Numbered from the stretch's first letter, positions 1 to 9,595 are shown. The stretch is 64,000 nt of DNA from Rubeoparvulum massiliense (GCF_001049895.1 NZ_CVPE01000005.1:434001-498000); one strand, 5' to 3'. Numbers and translations: made by a program. Notes: a model not told the origin generated them from the sequence alone.

Positions 1-274
1 TAACAATATCCCCTTCCTTCAAGACCTGACTTCCAGGGAATCCATGACAGATCACTTCATTCACGGATGTACACGTCGCATAGGGATAACCATGATAGCC
101 TTTTTGCTCTGGTGTGGCACCATGCTCTAAGATAAACTTCTCAGCAAATTCATCGATCTCTCGTGTCGTAATACCAGGTCGGATTAACTTGGCTAAGGCT
201 TTATGCGTCTTGACTAGAATCTTGCCTGCTTCCCGCATCTTTTCAATTTCTTCTGCTGTTTTTATAATAATCAT
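1..274 (-). CDS. map: Methionine aminopeptidase type I, N-terminal part (cut by window edge)
   Basis: Removes the initiator methionine from nascent cytosolic proteins. Only the first 91 codons lie in the window; the gene runs off its left edge. The visible protein opens with MIIIKTAEEIEKMREAGKI and continues through the RPGITTREID segment to VNEVICHGFP, the conserved N-terminal block of bacterial type I enzymes; the metal-binding residues would lie outside. A GAGGTG ribosome binding site stands 6-7 bases before the ATG. It lies 106 bases downstream of kamE with no convincing terminator between, so some read-through from the lysine operon is possible. Confidence 0.93.
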   Translation of the reverse strand, partial: MIIIKTAEEIEKMREAGKILVKTHKALAKLIRPGITTREIDEFAEKFILEHGATPEQKGYHGYPYATCTSVNEVICHGFPGSQVLKEGDIV

Positions 275-380
275 GCTTTGCACCTCATATATTTTGAATT
301 CGTCTTTTACCCATATCCCTATTCTAATCTATTTCATCAGAAATGTGCTAATGCATGACCAAACTTCTTTTTGGGAAGTG

Positions 381-1130
381 TTATTCTCCGCGCTGGATTA
401 ACTGGTCTAGGATAAAGGATGCTACATCAGGGGCAGTGTGGCCAGGTCCAAACCCGGCATCGAAGCCCAATTCTAACGCCATTTCATGATTGATGCGTGG
501 TCCCCCACAGATAACGATAAAGCGTTGACGTAGCTGGTCAGCCTCAAGGAGCTCGATTAAATTGGTCAGATTTTTAATATGCACCCCTTTTTGCGTCACT
601 ACCTGGGAGACAAGGATGGCATCAGCATTCAGCTCCACCGCTCGTGCCATCAGCCTTTCATTGGGTACCTGACTGCCTAAATTATACGCTTCCACCTCAG
701 GATATCGTTCCAAGCCATAATCGCCATGATAACCTTTCATATTCATAATGGCATCGATCCCTACTGTATGGGCATCTGTGCCAGTGCATGCACCCACTAC
801 TACCATCTTTCGCCCTAATTGATGGCGAATGGCATGATTGATCTCTTCAAAGCTCCTCTGTTTGCTTTGGATTTTAGGCACTTCAATTTTCGTCATATCA
901 ACACTAGCCTGTGATTTCCCATAAAGGATAAAGAAGGAGTAACCCTCACCTAAATCCACGCTATGATAGATTTGTGGTTCCTCTAGTCCCATTGCAGCAC
1001 AGAGCTGCTTAGCTGCCTCCTTCGCTTCTTCATTATGAGGAATAGGTAATGTAAACGACAATTGTACAATCCCATCTCCTAAGGTATCCCCATAGGGACG
1101 AATTCTCTTCCAATCTACCTGTTGAATCAT
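381..1130 (-). CDS. kamE: Lysine 5,6-aminomutase beta subunit (B12-binding)
   Basis: Small subunit of the adenosylcobalamin- and PLP-dependent mutase that moves the terminal amino group of beta-lysine (or D-lysine) from C6 to C5. From the chosen start the protein has 249 residues. The base-off B12 motif DAHTVG is at 119-124 with His121 as the expected cobalt ligand, and Lys132, eleven residues later in the NMKGYHGD stretch, matches the family's PLP-binding lysine. A longer frame begins at 1193, but the ATG at 1130 has a GGGAGGTG site and overlaps the kamD stop as ATGA, so it is preferred. Last gene of the lysine operon. Function is sure from motifs and context. Confidence 0.95.
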   Translation of the reverse strand: MIQQVDWKRIRPYGDTLGDGIVQLSFTLPIPHNEEAKEAAKQLCAAMGLEEPQIYHSVDLGEGYSFFILYGKSQASVDMTKIEVPKIQSKQRSFEEINHAIRHQLGRKMVVVGACTGTDAHTVGIDAIMNMKGYHGDYGLERYPEVEAYNLGSQVPNERLMARAVELNADAILVSQVVTQKGVHIKNLTNLIELLEADQLRQRFIVICGGPRINHEMALELGFDAGFGPGHTAPDVASFILDQLIQRGE

Positions 1131-2707
1131 GCTATCACCTCCCTTGGGCCTAATCCCAAGCGCTCCCGCAATAGCTCCTCGAAGGGGTTCCAATAGGTAG
1201 AATCTTTGAGCAACACACCAGATAGTCCCCTTCCACCATCTAATGGCCGTTTCACATCCGCAAAAAGTCCTGCACTGATGGCACTTAATAGCCCCGTCTC
1301 CTCAACCTCCTTAAGCATTTGAGCTGCTTTTGCTAGTACCTGCTGTGCTCGCCCTTCAATCTGCCCACCAGGGCGGAAGAGAATCTCCTCACCAAGATGG
1401 CGCATGTTGTTCATGATATAGCGAGCATTCTCTAGTGCCAAATAACGATCGTGCATATGAGGGGTGTGCATGGCTTCCGTCATCATCCCTAGTAATTGAA
1501 TACCCTGCTGTGTCATGATCCCCACCATATTAAAGAGCGCATCCTGAAGATGGCCTTTAAAAATATTGCCTGTCATATGCTTGGTAGGAGGCATATATTT
1601 TAAAGGTGCCTCAGGAAAAATTTCCCGGGACATCTGTGCTTGTGCTAGCTCCCACAAAAAGCCATCCTCTAAATCTGGATTCATCTCAAAGGCATGACCT
1701 AATCCCATCTGCTGTGGGGGTAATCCAGATAACAACGCCAGTTGCTCATTGACGAGCTGGGATGCTAAGACGGTATGTGCTGCTTCTACAGCATCTGCCG
1801 TAGTAAGGTAATTATCCTCTCCGGTGTTGATAATAATGCCTGCATAGCTGTTAATCATCCGTGAAAAATACTGATCAACAAGGGTTCGCTGCATATTAAT
1901 ATCACGGAAGAGGATCCCGTACAGCGCATCGTTGAGCATCATATCTAGACGTTCAAGTGCACCCATGGCAGCGATTTCTGGCATACATAGCCCTGAACAA
2001 TAATTGCAGAGACGGATATATCTCCCTAATTCTTCCCCTACTTCATCTAGAGCTGCCCGCATAATACGAAAGTTTTCCTGGGTAGCATAGGTACCACCAA
2101 AGCCCTCACGTGTGGCACCAAAGGGAACGAAATCGAGGAGACTCTGCCCTGTACTACGTATCACGGCAATGACATCTGCCCCTTGGCGAGCTGCTGTACG
2201 CGCCTGTACGATATCCTCATAGATATCACCCGTAGCTACAATTACATAGAGATAGGGCTGCTTCGCATCACCCTTCTTTGTAATGATCTGTTCACGGTAT
2301 CGCCGTTGCTCTTCAATCTTGCGGAGATTTTGCTCAGAAAGCTCTCTCCCCTTTTTGTGCACTGCTTCTCTGCTTGCCTGAGGAAGCTGTGTCAATTTTA
2401 TCTCTCCAGCTGCCACTCCCTCCACAAGCTCCTGAATCTCCACGTTAAGCTGCAAGGCGCCATTCACTAACCAGTAGGAGATACCCCGATTTAATGTACC
2501 TTCATCTAGGATCTGTTCAACCACCACATTGGGTAAAGGAACGCCATCACTATTAATCCCATCTACGCCAAAGAGACGAGTCACCGTCCGCTCAACAGCT
2601 ACCGTCGTCCTTTGGGCAATGAAGCGGTCTACATCCTTGGCAATCCTGCCCGCAGACTGACGCGCTTGATCAATGATCTCTTGATCCAATCTTAGTTTCG
2701 CTTCCAT
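1127..2707 (-). CDS. kamD: Lysine 5,6-aminomutase alpha subunit
   Basis: Large subunit (526 residues) of lysine 5,6-aminomutase, which supplies the TIM-barrel that holds substrate, PLP and the adenosyl radical. The sequence carries the family's typical segments, for example YVIVATGDIYEDI, the CNYCSGLCMPE region and the GEDNYLTTADAV block. The start overlaps the preceding MutS-like gene by one base (TAATG) and the stop overlaps kamE by four, which points to coupled translation of the two subunits. In known lysine fermenters the mutase converts beta-lysine to 3,5-diaminohexanoate, the substrate of Kdd, whose gene heads this operon. Confidence 0.95.
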   Translation of the reverse strand: MEAKLRLDQEIIDQARQSAGRIAKDVDRFIAQRTTVAVERTVTRLFGVDGINSDGVPLPNVVVEQILDEGTLNRGISYWLVNGALQLNVEIQELVEGVAAGEIKLTQLPQASREAVHKKGRELSEQNLRKIEEQRRYREQIITKKGDAKQPYLYVIVATGDIYEDIVQARTAARQGADVIAVIRSTGQSLLDFVPFGATREGFGGTYATQENFRIMRAALDEVGEELGRYIRLCNYCSGLCMPEIAAMGALERLDMMLNDALYGILFRDINMQRTLVDQYFSRMINSYAGIIINTGEDNYLTTADAVEAAHTVLASQLVNEQLALLSGLPPQQMGLGHAFEMNPDLEDGFLWELAQAQMSREIFPEAPLKYMPPTKHMTGNIFKGHLQDALFNMVGIMTQQGIQLLGMMTEAMHTPHMHDRYLALENARYIMNNMRHLGEEILFRPGGQIEGRAQQVLAKAAQMLKEVEETGLLSAISAGLFADVKRPLDGGRGLSGVLLKDSTYWNPFEELLRERLGLGPREVIA

Positions 2708-4362
2708 TATGGTTCCTCCCTCCCGTTCTTGTTCTCTTTATATTCCGCCTCCACCGCTTGTAATAGGGGAGGGTATAGTCCGAGGATTTCAGCAATTCGT
2801 AAGGCTTCCTGCGGTATGGATTGCGTCTCTGTTGGATAAAGAGCATAATCCAGCTGACTTTGTAGATGAGCTAGCAACTCCTGCCACCTACCCTCAGCTG
2901 GATACTCTTCCGTTTCCAACCGTTCTAGCTCTCCTTGCAGTGCATTCATTCGAATGCCTCCAGTTTGATAAAAATGGAGCTTGGGAATAGAGAGGACAGC
3001 AGGGAAATGGGTGACGAAGAGCGTCATGCAACCACTGGTCTGCTGAAGATATTGAACAACTCCCCGAGCAAAGCGTGAGCCTTCAATGGGATTCGTCCCC
3101 CGTGCAAATTCATCAAAGCAGAGTAGGACAGACGTCCCCACACTTTTCTCCTGTAAGATGGTATGGACTGCCAGGAGATCGAAGCCAAAGGAGCTTAGAC
3201 CTGCTCCTGCATCCTGCCCATCGCCTGTGAGCAGATAGAGTTCATGAAAAAGCTGCGTGGTTAACTGTTGGGCAGGAACCCAGAAGCCATATTGTACAAG
3301 GGATTGGAGAAAAATGATCGTACGTAAGGCTACGCTCTTCCCCCCCATGTTAGCACCTGTCAAAATCGTGACACCATCCGTTAACTCTAGAGAGATGGGA
3401 GTGAACGCAAACCGCTGCGCCAGCAGGGGATGAATACCTTTATCTACGCGAAAGAGACCAGTACCACTTAATTGCGGCTGCACCATTCCCCGTTGCAGAG
3501 CCCACTGAATGGCCAGCCACTCCAGCTCCCACTGTCCAATCGTACTGTGTAATTGCAGTAAGAGAGGCCAAACATCTTTTAGCTTACTGGTAAGCTCATG
3601 CAGGATCTCCTCGACGATTAACGAACTACGTTCCTCTAATATTTGCAGCTGTTCATCATAGACTTGAGTAATGGCTGGATGGAGCCCGTATGCCGCTTCA
3701 AATGGCGTGGTTCGAAGGAGTTGAAGTCCCTTAATTCCCTTCAACCCCTCGAGACGATTAAGGGGAACCCAGCATTCACCCTCCTGATTCCAGGTGAGCT
3801 TGTATTGGTCCGCTAATTCACAACGATACTTGGACAACTCCTCATGACGCTGCTGCAGTAACGCCTGCTGCTCTGATTGTATTCTCTGTAATCGTGGATC
3901 AAACTGAGCAGGGATGGTAAAGCCCCCATCTCCATCAGCTTGGAAGTGTTGGAACTCTTCCAATACCAGATTACACTGCTGTAGCGCCGCTAGTCCCTCA
4001 TGATCCCAATGCTGTCGTTCCTGAAGCCAACCTCTTAACTGTGTTAGCCACTCCAAAAGCTGATACCAGTCACTCAACCGACCAGCGAGCCTCGCCTGCC
4101 ACATCTTCAATAAATGTTCAATGGAAAATAGTCGCCGTAAGTACATCTGGATCCTCTCTACCACCTCTGGATGGGCGCGTAGATATGTAATGGCTCTCCC
4201 TTGCTGATCCATATAAGCCTGCCAGGTCGCTTCCTCCCCTGGACGAAAGGGCCTCCAGACTGACTTAGCCTGACGACCCATGGGGGTAATGGGCTTCAAG
4301 TCTTGCCAAAACTGTTCCCAGCCCGATGCACTCTCTGTTAGTCGCTGTAGACGTTGTCGCAT
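2707..4362 (-). CDS. MutS-like ATPase of lysine 5,6-aminomutase operon (KamC-like)
   Basis: A 551-residue protein with a MutS-type ATPase at its C-terminal half: Walker A GANMGGKS at about 336-343 and Walker B LLCFDEFARGTNP at about 413-425, preceded by a helical core region. It lacks the mismatch-recognition domain of MutS1, so a role in DNA repair is unlikely. Genes of this kind lie beside B12-dependent aminomutases in amino-acid-fermenting Clostridia and Fusobacteria. There they are thought, from context, to help reactivate the mutase after loss of its adenosyl cofactor. Start ATG has an AAAAGGAG site. The kamC name would follow clostridial operons, but I am not certain of the B/C assignment. 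Confidence 0.8.
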   Translation of the reverse strand: MRQRLQRLTESASGWEQFWQDLKPITPMGRQAKSVWRPFRPGEEATWQAYMDQQGRAITYLRAHPEVVERIQMYLRRLFSIEHLLKMWQARLAGRLSDWYQLLEWLTQLRGWLQERQHWDHEGLAALQQCNLVLEEFQHFQADGDGGFTIPAQFDPRLQRIQSEQQALLQQRHEELSKYRCELADQYKLTWNQEGECWVPLNRLEGLKGIKGLQLLRTTPFEAAYGLHPAITQVYDEQLQILEERSSLIVEEILHELTSKLKDVWPLLLQLHSTIGQWELEWLAIQWALQRGMVQPQLSGTGLFRVDKGIHPLLAQRFAFTPISLELTDGVTILTGANMGGKSVALRTIIFLQSLVQYGFWVPAQQLTTQLFHELYLLTGDGQDAGAGLSSFGFDLLAVHTILQEKSVGTSVLLCFDEFARGTNPIEGSRFARGVVQYLQQTSGCMTLFVTHFPAVLSIPKLHFYQTGGIRMNALQGELERLETEEYPAEGRWQELLAHLQSQLDYALYPTETQSIPQEALRIAEILGLYPPLLQAVEAEYKENKNGREEP

Positions 4363-4401
4363 GACGATACTCCTTTTCTATCTCTTATTCTTGTGGGCAA
4401 A

Positions 4402-5439
4402 TCAATAGCGCTGCTGACGCAGCACATCCACTAATGGAACATCAGGTGGCATCACAGCACGTAAGGCAGCCGCCATCTCCTGTGGGTCAAAGAAATAGCC
4501 TGCACAAGAATCCGCGTTCATGGTGACCGCCAGCAATGGCAGCTGTTGCTGTACATAGCAATGTCCACCCCTTCGATAGAAAGGCTGAACATCACAGGCT
4601 TCCAAAAACCATCGCGTATGATCGCGGAGAACAAGATGAAGTGTAGGATTGATCTTACTTAATTGCTGAAGACGCTCCGTTGTAAGTGCTCCAGGAAGAT
4701 AAAGGCCCGCTTCACCAACATGAGGAATCTCGGACAAAATCGACCCTTCTGCTAAGCTCCAGATCCCTGGCCAATGCTGACCTCCCTGCTCTGTCCATAG
4801 CCAGATTTGCTCGGGATACTTCGCTACTTCGTCCTCATAGTAAGCCCGTAATGCGAGAGGAAGGTGGCTCGTATCCGGTAGAGAAAGGGGAAGAAGGCGA
4901 TCTTCCATCGCCTTGACCACTTCCTGTAATGAGGGATGAACCGATGCACCTACGGAGAGGATGAGTCCATCCACTAAATTAGGCTGGGCTGCTGTAACAC
5001 GATCATAGGCCCCATCGATTAGGAGATGTGTTGCTCCTTGGTACTGAAAATGCTCCCATACTTCCTGCAGATCAGCAGTGGTAGGAGTTCCTGCTAGTTT
5101 GCATGTTCCTGCGTTCAGGGTACGAATGAGATAGATGGAGCCTAAAGGTGTTGAACGGGCAAGGCGTTGCAGGATCGTATACTCCACCTCACTCTCCTGC
5201 AGTGCCTGCTCTGCTGTAGCTACTAATGTATGAGGAGGAAGACGAACCGCTGGCTTCTCCCGATAGCTCCAGACATCATACTTCTCCCCATCCACTCCTA
5301 AACTCGCTACGGCCATTGAATATCCCCGTCTTTCTCCTTCTGCTAAGAGTCCATTTAATACCGTCGTCTTCCCTACATTCTTAGCAAGCCCTGCAATACA
5401 AACCCGGGGAGCTGATGCTGGCCAAATCTCTTTAAACAT
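4402..5439 (-). CDS. P-loop NTPase of lysine aminomutase operon (KamB-like)
   Basis: A 345-residue protein with a clear P-loop, GLAKNVGKTT at 17-26, and a possible switch segment LLIDGAYDR around 139-147. The fold looks like the MobB/dethiobiotin-synthetase group of P-loop enzymes; it is not a Walker ATPase of the MutS kind. It sits between kamA and the MutS-like gene, only three bases after kamA. Its function is not established from sequence. Context suggests an accessory NTPase for the aminomutase, perhaps cofactor exchange or reactivation. It probably equals the gene called kamB in clostridial operons, which I infer from order and size only. Confidence 0.75.
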   Translation of the reverse strand: MFKEIWPASAPRVCIAGLAKNVGKTTVLNGLLAEGERRGYSMAVASLGVDGEKYDVWSYREKPAVRLPPHTLVATAEQALQESEVEYTILQRLARSTPLGSIYLIRTLNAGTCKLAGTPTTADLQEVWEHFQYQGATHLLIDGAYDRVTAAQPNLVDGLILSVGASVHPSLQEVVKAMEDRLLPLSLPDTSHLPLALRAYYEDEVAKYPEQIWLWTEQGGQHWPGIWSLAEGSILSEIPHVGEAGLYLPGALTTERLQQLSKINPTLHLVLRDHTRWFLEACDVQPFYRRGGHCYVQQQLPLLAVTMNADSCAGYFFDPQEMAAALRAVMPPDVPLVDVLRQQRY

Positions 5440-5442
5440 GCC

Positions 5443-6828
5443 CTATGCCTCTTTCTTTTGTTCGTTTTGCTCGCTCTCAGTTTGGACTTCAGTGCTTTTC
5501 TCTACTACCTTCTCACGATATTCCTGACGCTTATGCTTAAGAGAGACTGCGCCTTGCTCTTCATAGGTTTGACGTTTCCGCATCCGCGATAGATCCTGAG
5601 GTACGAGGTTGAAGGCTTGATCCTTCATCAGGGCTTCGATTCCTACGGTTGCCTTATCCTGTACATCTTCACCGTACCAATAGGCTTCCTCTTCCCCTCG
5701 TACGTAATGGGCTGGCTCAGGGTAACTGGTAATCACCCCTTCATAATTACGGAGCACCACTTTCTCTGGGCTTTGGGAGATAAGATAGTTGGGCATGACT
5801 GGAATTTTACCACCGCCTCCTGGTGCATCAATCACGAATGTGGGCACGGCATAGCCTGAGGTATGACCTCGTAATGATTCAATAATCTCAATGCCTCGTG
5901 CTGTAGGTACGCGGAAATGCCCGATCCCTTCTGACATATCACACTGGTAGATATAGTAAGGACGAACGCGGGTCTTGACGAGCTCATGAACCAGTTCCTT
6001 CATAATTCTGGTGCTATCATTCACACCACGGAGGATCACCGACTGGTTTCCTAAAGGAACGCCGGCATCAGCCAGCTTGGCACAGGCTTCTCGCGCTTCA
6101 GGGGTTAACTCCTTAGGATGATTGAAATGTGTGTTCAGCCAAATGGGGTGGTACTTCTTTAAAATAGCGCAGAGATTATCGGTAATCCGCTGAGGAAAAA
6201 CCACAGGTGCTCGCGTGCCAATCCGAATAATCTCCACATGAGGAATCTCTCGCAGATTCTTTAAGATATACTCTAGGATTCGATCATTGATGAGCAGTCC
6301 ATCACCACCAGAGATGAGCACATCGCGAACCTGTGGCGTATTCCGAATATATTGGATCGCTGCATCTAACTGCTTCTTAGGCACACCCATCCCGATCTGA
6401 CCAGAGAAGCGGCGCCGTGTACAGTAGCGACAGTACATGGAGCATTGGTTGGTCACGAGGAATAGAACACGATCTGGATAGCGATGGGTAAGACCCGGTG
6501 TAGGAGAGTCCTCATCTTCGTGTAATGGATCCTCTAAATCGTATGGTGTTTTATTGATCTCATGGGAGAGGGGAACCGATTGTAAGCGTACAGGACATCG
6601 AGGATCGTCTGGATCCATGATGCTGGCATAGTAAGGTGTAATATTGAGTGGGATGGTCTGACTGGAAATGCGCACGCCTTCCTCCTCTTCTGGTGTTAAG
6701 TTGACCACTTTCTTAAGATCATCTACCGTTTTAATGGTATGAGTAAGTTGCCACATCCAATCATTCCATTCTTCGTCTGTCACATCTTTCCACAGCTCTA
6801 CCTCACGCCAATCTCTTCTTTCCTTCAT
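5443..6828 (-). CDS. kamA: Lysine 2,3-aminomutase (radical SAM)
   Basis: Converts L-lysine to L-beta-lysine, the first step of this fermentation route, using SAM, a 4Fe-4S cluster and PLP. From the chosen start the protein has 461 residues. The cluster motif CxxxCxxC is at Cys129, Cys133 and Cys136, and the GGGGK motif places the PLP lysine at 341. The C-terminus carries a charged tail of about 40 residues, as in Bacillus relatives rather than the shorter clostridial enzyme. A longer frame opens at 6885, but the ATG at 6828 has an AAGGAGAGG site and overlaps the kdd stop as ATGA. KamA without kamDE serves other ends in Bacillus; here kamDE fixes the catabolic role. Confidence 0.96.
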   Translation of the reverse strand: MKERRDWREVELWKDVTDEEWNDWMWQLTHTIKTVDDLKKVVNLTPEEEEGVRISSQTIPLNITPYYASIMDPDDPRCPVRLQSVPLSHEINKTPYDLEDPLHEDEDSPTPGLTHRYPDRVLFLVTNQCSMYCRYCTRRRFSGQIGMGVPKKQLDAAIQYIRNTPQVRDVLISGGDGLLINDRILEYILKNLREIPHVEIIRIGTRAPVVFPQRITDNLCAILKKYHPIWLNTHFNHPKELTPEAREACAKLADAGVPLGNQSVILRGVNDSTRIMKELVHELVKTRVRPYYIYQCDMSEGIGHFRVPTARGIEIIESLRGHTSGYAVPTFVIDAPGGGGKIPVMPNYLISQSPEKVVLRNYEGVITSYPEPAHYVRGEEEAYWYGEDVQDKATVGIEALMKDQAFNLVPQDLSRMRKRQTYEEQGAVSLKHKRQEYREKVVEKSTEVQTESEQNEQKKEA

Positions 6829-7895
6829 TCCATCCTCTCCTTTTCTGCTTCTATTGAGATTCCTGCATAACGTTGATAAAACCATGCAGCAATTTGGGGA
6901 TGCTCCCAGATCGCCTCGAAGGCAGCTTGGACATGTCCTGCCGTGTAGCCATTGCCAATCACCATCTGAATATCCTTACCTACCCCTTCTGCCCCTAAGG
7001 CCGCTGCTGTAAAGCTGGTGGCCATACTGAAAAAATAGGTGATTCCGCCTTGACGGGTGCTTAAGATCGCCGCCATCTCTGTATGGGGCATGCTGACACA
7101 ATTGATTACAAGATCGGCTAATTCACCAGCTGTGGCGGCTTCTACCTGCTTCAGCACCTCCACTGGTTGCGTGGCATCCACTTGGATCACCTCATCAGCA
7201 ATATGAAGCTGACGCAACCAATCACATGCTTCTGCTGAGTATTCTAAGGCCAAGAGCTGACCTGTATTACCCAGCTGCTTACGCGCTTGGAAGAGGGAGA
7301 GAACCCCTGATTTTCCACCAGCGCCAAGGATGACCACCCGCTGTTCAGGCTGTACCAACTTAGCGATCTGCCCAGGGGCTCCACATACATCGAGTACTGC
7401 AAGTGCTACACGACGGGGTAGCTCCTGAGGAATAGGAGCAAAAATCCCGCTGGCAAAGAGGATGGCTTCCCCCTCTACCTCTACTTGACCTGTCTCCATA
7501 CAGATGTCATGGATCTGGTGAATACTCAATGGTGTCAATGAGAGGGAGACCAGCGTCGCCACCTCTTGACCGATCTGCAGCTCTGAATGAGGAAAGCGTT
7601 CTCCCCATTGACGAATCTTCCCAATCAACATCCCACCTGAACCGGTTACAGGATTATGCATCTTCCCCCGTTCATGGACGATCTGCAAGATGCGCGTTGC
7701 CACTGCTTCCTTTGTGCCTCCTACTTCCCGTTTAATCTGCTGAAATGAAGCAGCATCAATGTTTAATGTGGTTACATCGAGTAAGAGCTCATTATCATAG
7801 ATGGGTAAACTGGGATCTATCCGCCAGGCTGGCTGGGGTAGCGTATTTGGTGGCTCGATACTTCGATGAATTCCATAATGGTCTCCTGGCTTCAT
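6825..7895 (-). CDS. kdd: L-erythro-3,5-diaminohexanoate dehydrogenase
   Basis: Oxidatively deaminates 3,5-diaminohexanoate to 3-keto-5-aminohexanoate with NAD(P). The 356-residue product has a dinucleotide-binding glycine motif [11 protein letters not shown] in its middle and the N-terminal [11 protein letters not shown] region typical of Kdd, and it sits directly before kamA. A GTG nine bases further upstream is in frame, but the ATG at 7895 has a GGGG site at good spacing and is about 20 bases from the predicted sigma-54 start. First gene of the operon. The next enzymes (3-keto-5-aminohexanoate cleavage enzyme and 3-aminobutyryl-CoA ammonia-lyase) are not encoded nearby. Confidence 0.93.
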   Translation of the reverse strand: MKPGDHYGIHRSIEPPNTLPQPAWRIDPSLPIYDNELLLDVTTLNIDAASFQQIKREVGGTKEAVATRILQIVHERGKMHNPVTGSGGMLIGKIRQWGERFPHSELQIGQEVATLVSLSLTPLSIHQIHDICMETGQVEVEGEAILFASGIFAPIPQELPRRVALAVLDVCGAPGQIAKLVQPEQRVVILGAGGKSGVLSLFQARKQLGNTGQLLALEYSAEACDWLRQLHIADEVIQVDATQPVEVLKQVEAATAGELADLVINCVSMPHTEMAAILSTRQGGITYFFSMATSFTAAALGAEGVGKDIQMVIGNGYTAGHVQAAFEAIWEHPQIAAWFYQRYAGISIEAEKERME

Positions 7896-7924
7896 CGGCA
7901 ACACCCCTTTCTACTCGATTTCTA

Positions 7925-7943
7925 ATGCAATATTCGTGCCAAT
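7925..7943 (-). promoter_or_regulatory. Sigma-54 (-24/-12) promoter of the kdd-kam operon
   Basis: Read on the minus strand the site is TTGGCAC, five bases, TTGCAT, which is the sigma-54 consensus with GG and GC exactly twelve bases apart. The expected start is near 7915, about 20 bases before the kdd ATG. The gene for a sigma-54 activator lies just upstream on the same strand. Confidence 0.93.
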
Positions 7944-7945
7944 TT

Positions 7946-7963
7946 TCAATCTATTCAATCTAT
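7946..7963. repeat. Tandem 9-bp repeat just upstream of the sigma-54 promoter
   Basis: Two perfect copies of TCAATCTAT lie head to tail immediately upstream of the -24 element. They could be an activator or accessory-protein site, but enhancer sites usually lie farther away and are inverted, so the role is open. Confidence 0.4.
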
Positions 7964-8018
7964 TATTCGTAAGCATGGTATGGCAAGCAATTCAGACATT
8001 CTTCGTTTTCAAATGCAT

Positions 8019-8061
8019 AAAAAAAAGAAATGGGTGTGCCTAATTTCCGGCATACCTATTT
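8019..8061 (-). terminator. Terminator after the sigma-54 activator gene
   Basis: A 13-bp stem with two G-U type pairs (arms 8028-8040 and 8049-8061) and an 8-base loop is followed on the minus strand by C and eight T. It overlaps the activator's stop codon and separates it from the kdd promoter. Confidence 0.8.
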
Positions 8062-9459
8062 CTCCTTTCGTGCAATGGTTCTGCGCTTGGCTAGCTTATA
8101 TTGTAAAGTTTGACGAGGTATCCCCAATAGCTGCGCTGCCTTCTTCAGATTCCCTCCTGTTGTTAGTAACGCTTCCTCGATCAATTGTGTTTCATAATAA
8201 AATAATTGCTCCTGCAAGGAGAGGGATTGCTGCCAGCTTCCATATCTGTTGCGATCTAATAGGTAATCAGGCAAATCGCTTACCTTCAGTAGTGGTCCAT
8301 CACTAAGATTAAAGGCTGCTTCAATCACATGCTTCAGTTCACGTACATTACCCGGCCAGGAATATTGCTGGAAAACCTTAGCCACTTCTGCACTGACCCC
8401 TTCAAGTGGACTCGTAAATTGCTGCTTAAAGCTGGTGATAAAATGCTGGGTCAACAAGGGAATGTCTTGTAGTCGTTCTCGTAGTGGCGGAATGGGAAGG
8501 GCTACCACCTGCAAACGGTAGAAGAGATCCTCACGTAACGCCCCTTGCTCAACAGCATCCAAGGGCTTTTGATTGGTTGCAGCCATGATGCGAACATCCA
8601 CTGCTTGCGATTGTGTCCCCCCCACACGTCGTACTTGCTTCTCTTGGAGGACACGCAATAGTTTGGCCTGCAGCTCTAAAGGCATGGAGTTGATCTCATC
8701 GAGGAAGAGTGTCCCACCATCTGCCAGCTCAAACAACCCTGGTCGATCCACTGCACCTGTAAAGCTTCCTCGTACTGTTCCGAATAGTAACCCTTCCAAC
8801 AAAGAAGCAGGAAGGGCTGCACAATTTTGAGCAATAAAGGGCTGTCCTGAACGTGGAGATGCTTGATGGATCCCTTGAACAAAAAGTTCCTTCCCAGTTC
8901 CCGTCTCACCATAGACTAAGATCGGCGAATTGGTACGCGCTGCTCTACGTGCCTGCTCGATTAATGCTAGCATCTTCTCATCCTGTGTAATAATCTGATC
9001 AAGATGATAAAAGCGAAGCCTTCGTTCCTCTCTGCCACCGGTTTGTCCTGTTTTCATCTGTGCTTGAATCTCCGCTAATCGATTTGCAAGTGTTTGTAAT
9101 CGGCTGTAGTCCTTCGCAATCTCTACTGCTGCAATACATTCACCATGGCGAAGCACTGGAAGTGTGGTATTGATGGTGTCCACCCACTTCCCTTCCTTGT
9201 TCATATAGGTCTGATGCTGGTTGTGAATGGGCTGCCCCGTTGTTAATACGCGGAGAAGTGTACTGGTCTCCTGTGCAAGGGAGGGGAATGCGTCTAACAG
9301 ATGTTTACCCAGAACTTGCTCGGGTTGCATTCCGTCTAACTGTGAAGCCACGCGATTATAAAAGATGGTGACACCATGCTGATCAACAACATGGATGCCT
9401 TCATCAATGGTCTCAAGAATGAGGGACCATAAATCCTGACTCTTCGTCAATCTATTCAT
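8056..9459 (-). CDS. Sigma-54-dependent transcriptional activator (PAS, AAA+, Fis-type HTH)
   Basis: A 467-residue enhancer-binding protein, very likely the activator of the kdd-kam operon beside it. An N-terminal PAS domain covers about 10-120 and probably senses a small molecule. The AAA+ domain follows with Walker A GETGTGKE at 184-191, the sigma-54-contact loop GSFTGA at 231-236 and Walker B GGTLFLDE at 248-255. The C-terminal HTH ends in LGIPRQTLQYKLAKR. Serine replaces alanine in the usual GAFTGA loop, a substitution that needs checking but still keeps the FTGA core. Start ATG has a GGAGGAAGGAG site. The inducer could be lysine or beta-lysine, which is inference from context. Confidence 0.93.
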   Translation of the reverse strand: MNRLTKSQDLWSLILETIDEGIHVVDQHGVTIFYNRVASQLDGMQPEQVLGKHLLDAFPSLAQETSTLLRVLTTGQPIHNQHQTYMNKEGKWVDTINTTLPVLRHGECIAAVEIAKDYSRLQTLANRLAEIQAQMKTGQTGGREERRLRFYHLDQIITQDEKMLALIEQARRAARTNSPILVYGETGTGKELFVQGIHQASPRSGQPFIAQNCAALPASLLEGLLFGTVRGSFTGAVDRPGLFELADGGTLFLDEINSMPLELQAKLLRVLQEKQVRRVGGTQSQAVDVRIMAATNQKPLDAVEQGALREDLFYRLQVVALPIPPLRERLQDIPLLTQHFITSFKQQFTSPLEGVSAEVAKVFQQYSWPGNVRELKHVIEAAFNLSDGPLLKVSDLPDYLLDRNRYGSWQQSLSLQEQLFYYETQLIEEALLTTGGNLKKAAQLLGIPRQTLQYKLAKRRTIARKEK

Positions 9460-9560
9460 CTCCTTCCTCCTACCTCCCTGACATGCCGAATATTTGGCTT
9501 TTATTGGCTAAAATATTAGCATTTTCTTCATATTACCAAGTTTTCCATTCCTCTGTAAAG

Positions 9561-9595
9561 AAAAAAATCTTCTCGCTCACATGAGACGAGAAGAT
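9561..9595 (-). terminator. Terminator after the DUF1934 gene
   Basis: A perfect 9-bp stem (9567-9575 with 9587-9595) is followed on the minus strand by seven T. It includes the last codons of the DUF1934 gene and ends the polyamine operon. Confidence 0.88.

Noticed and set aside
353-380. Weak hairpin (ACTTC/GAAGT) after kamE as a terminator
   Set aside because: Only five base pairs and no T-run on the relevant side.
9507-9532. Sigma-54-like sequence TTGGC...TTAGCA before the activator gene
   Set aside because: GG and GC are 13 bases apart instead of 12, and it points away from any gene.
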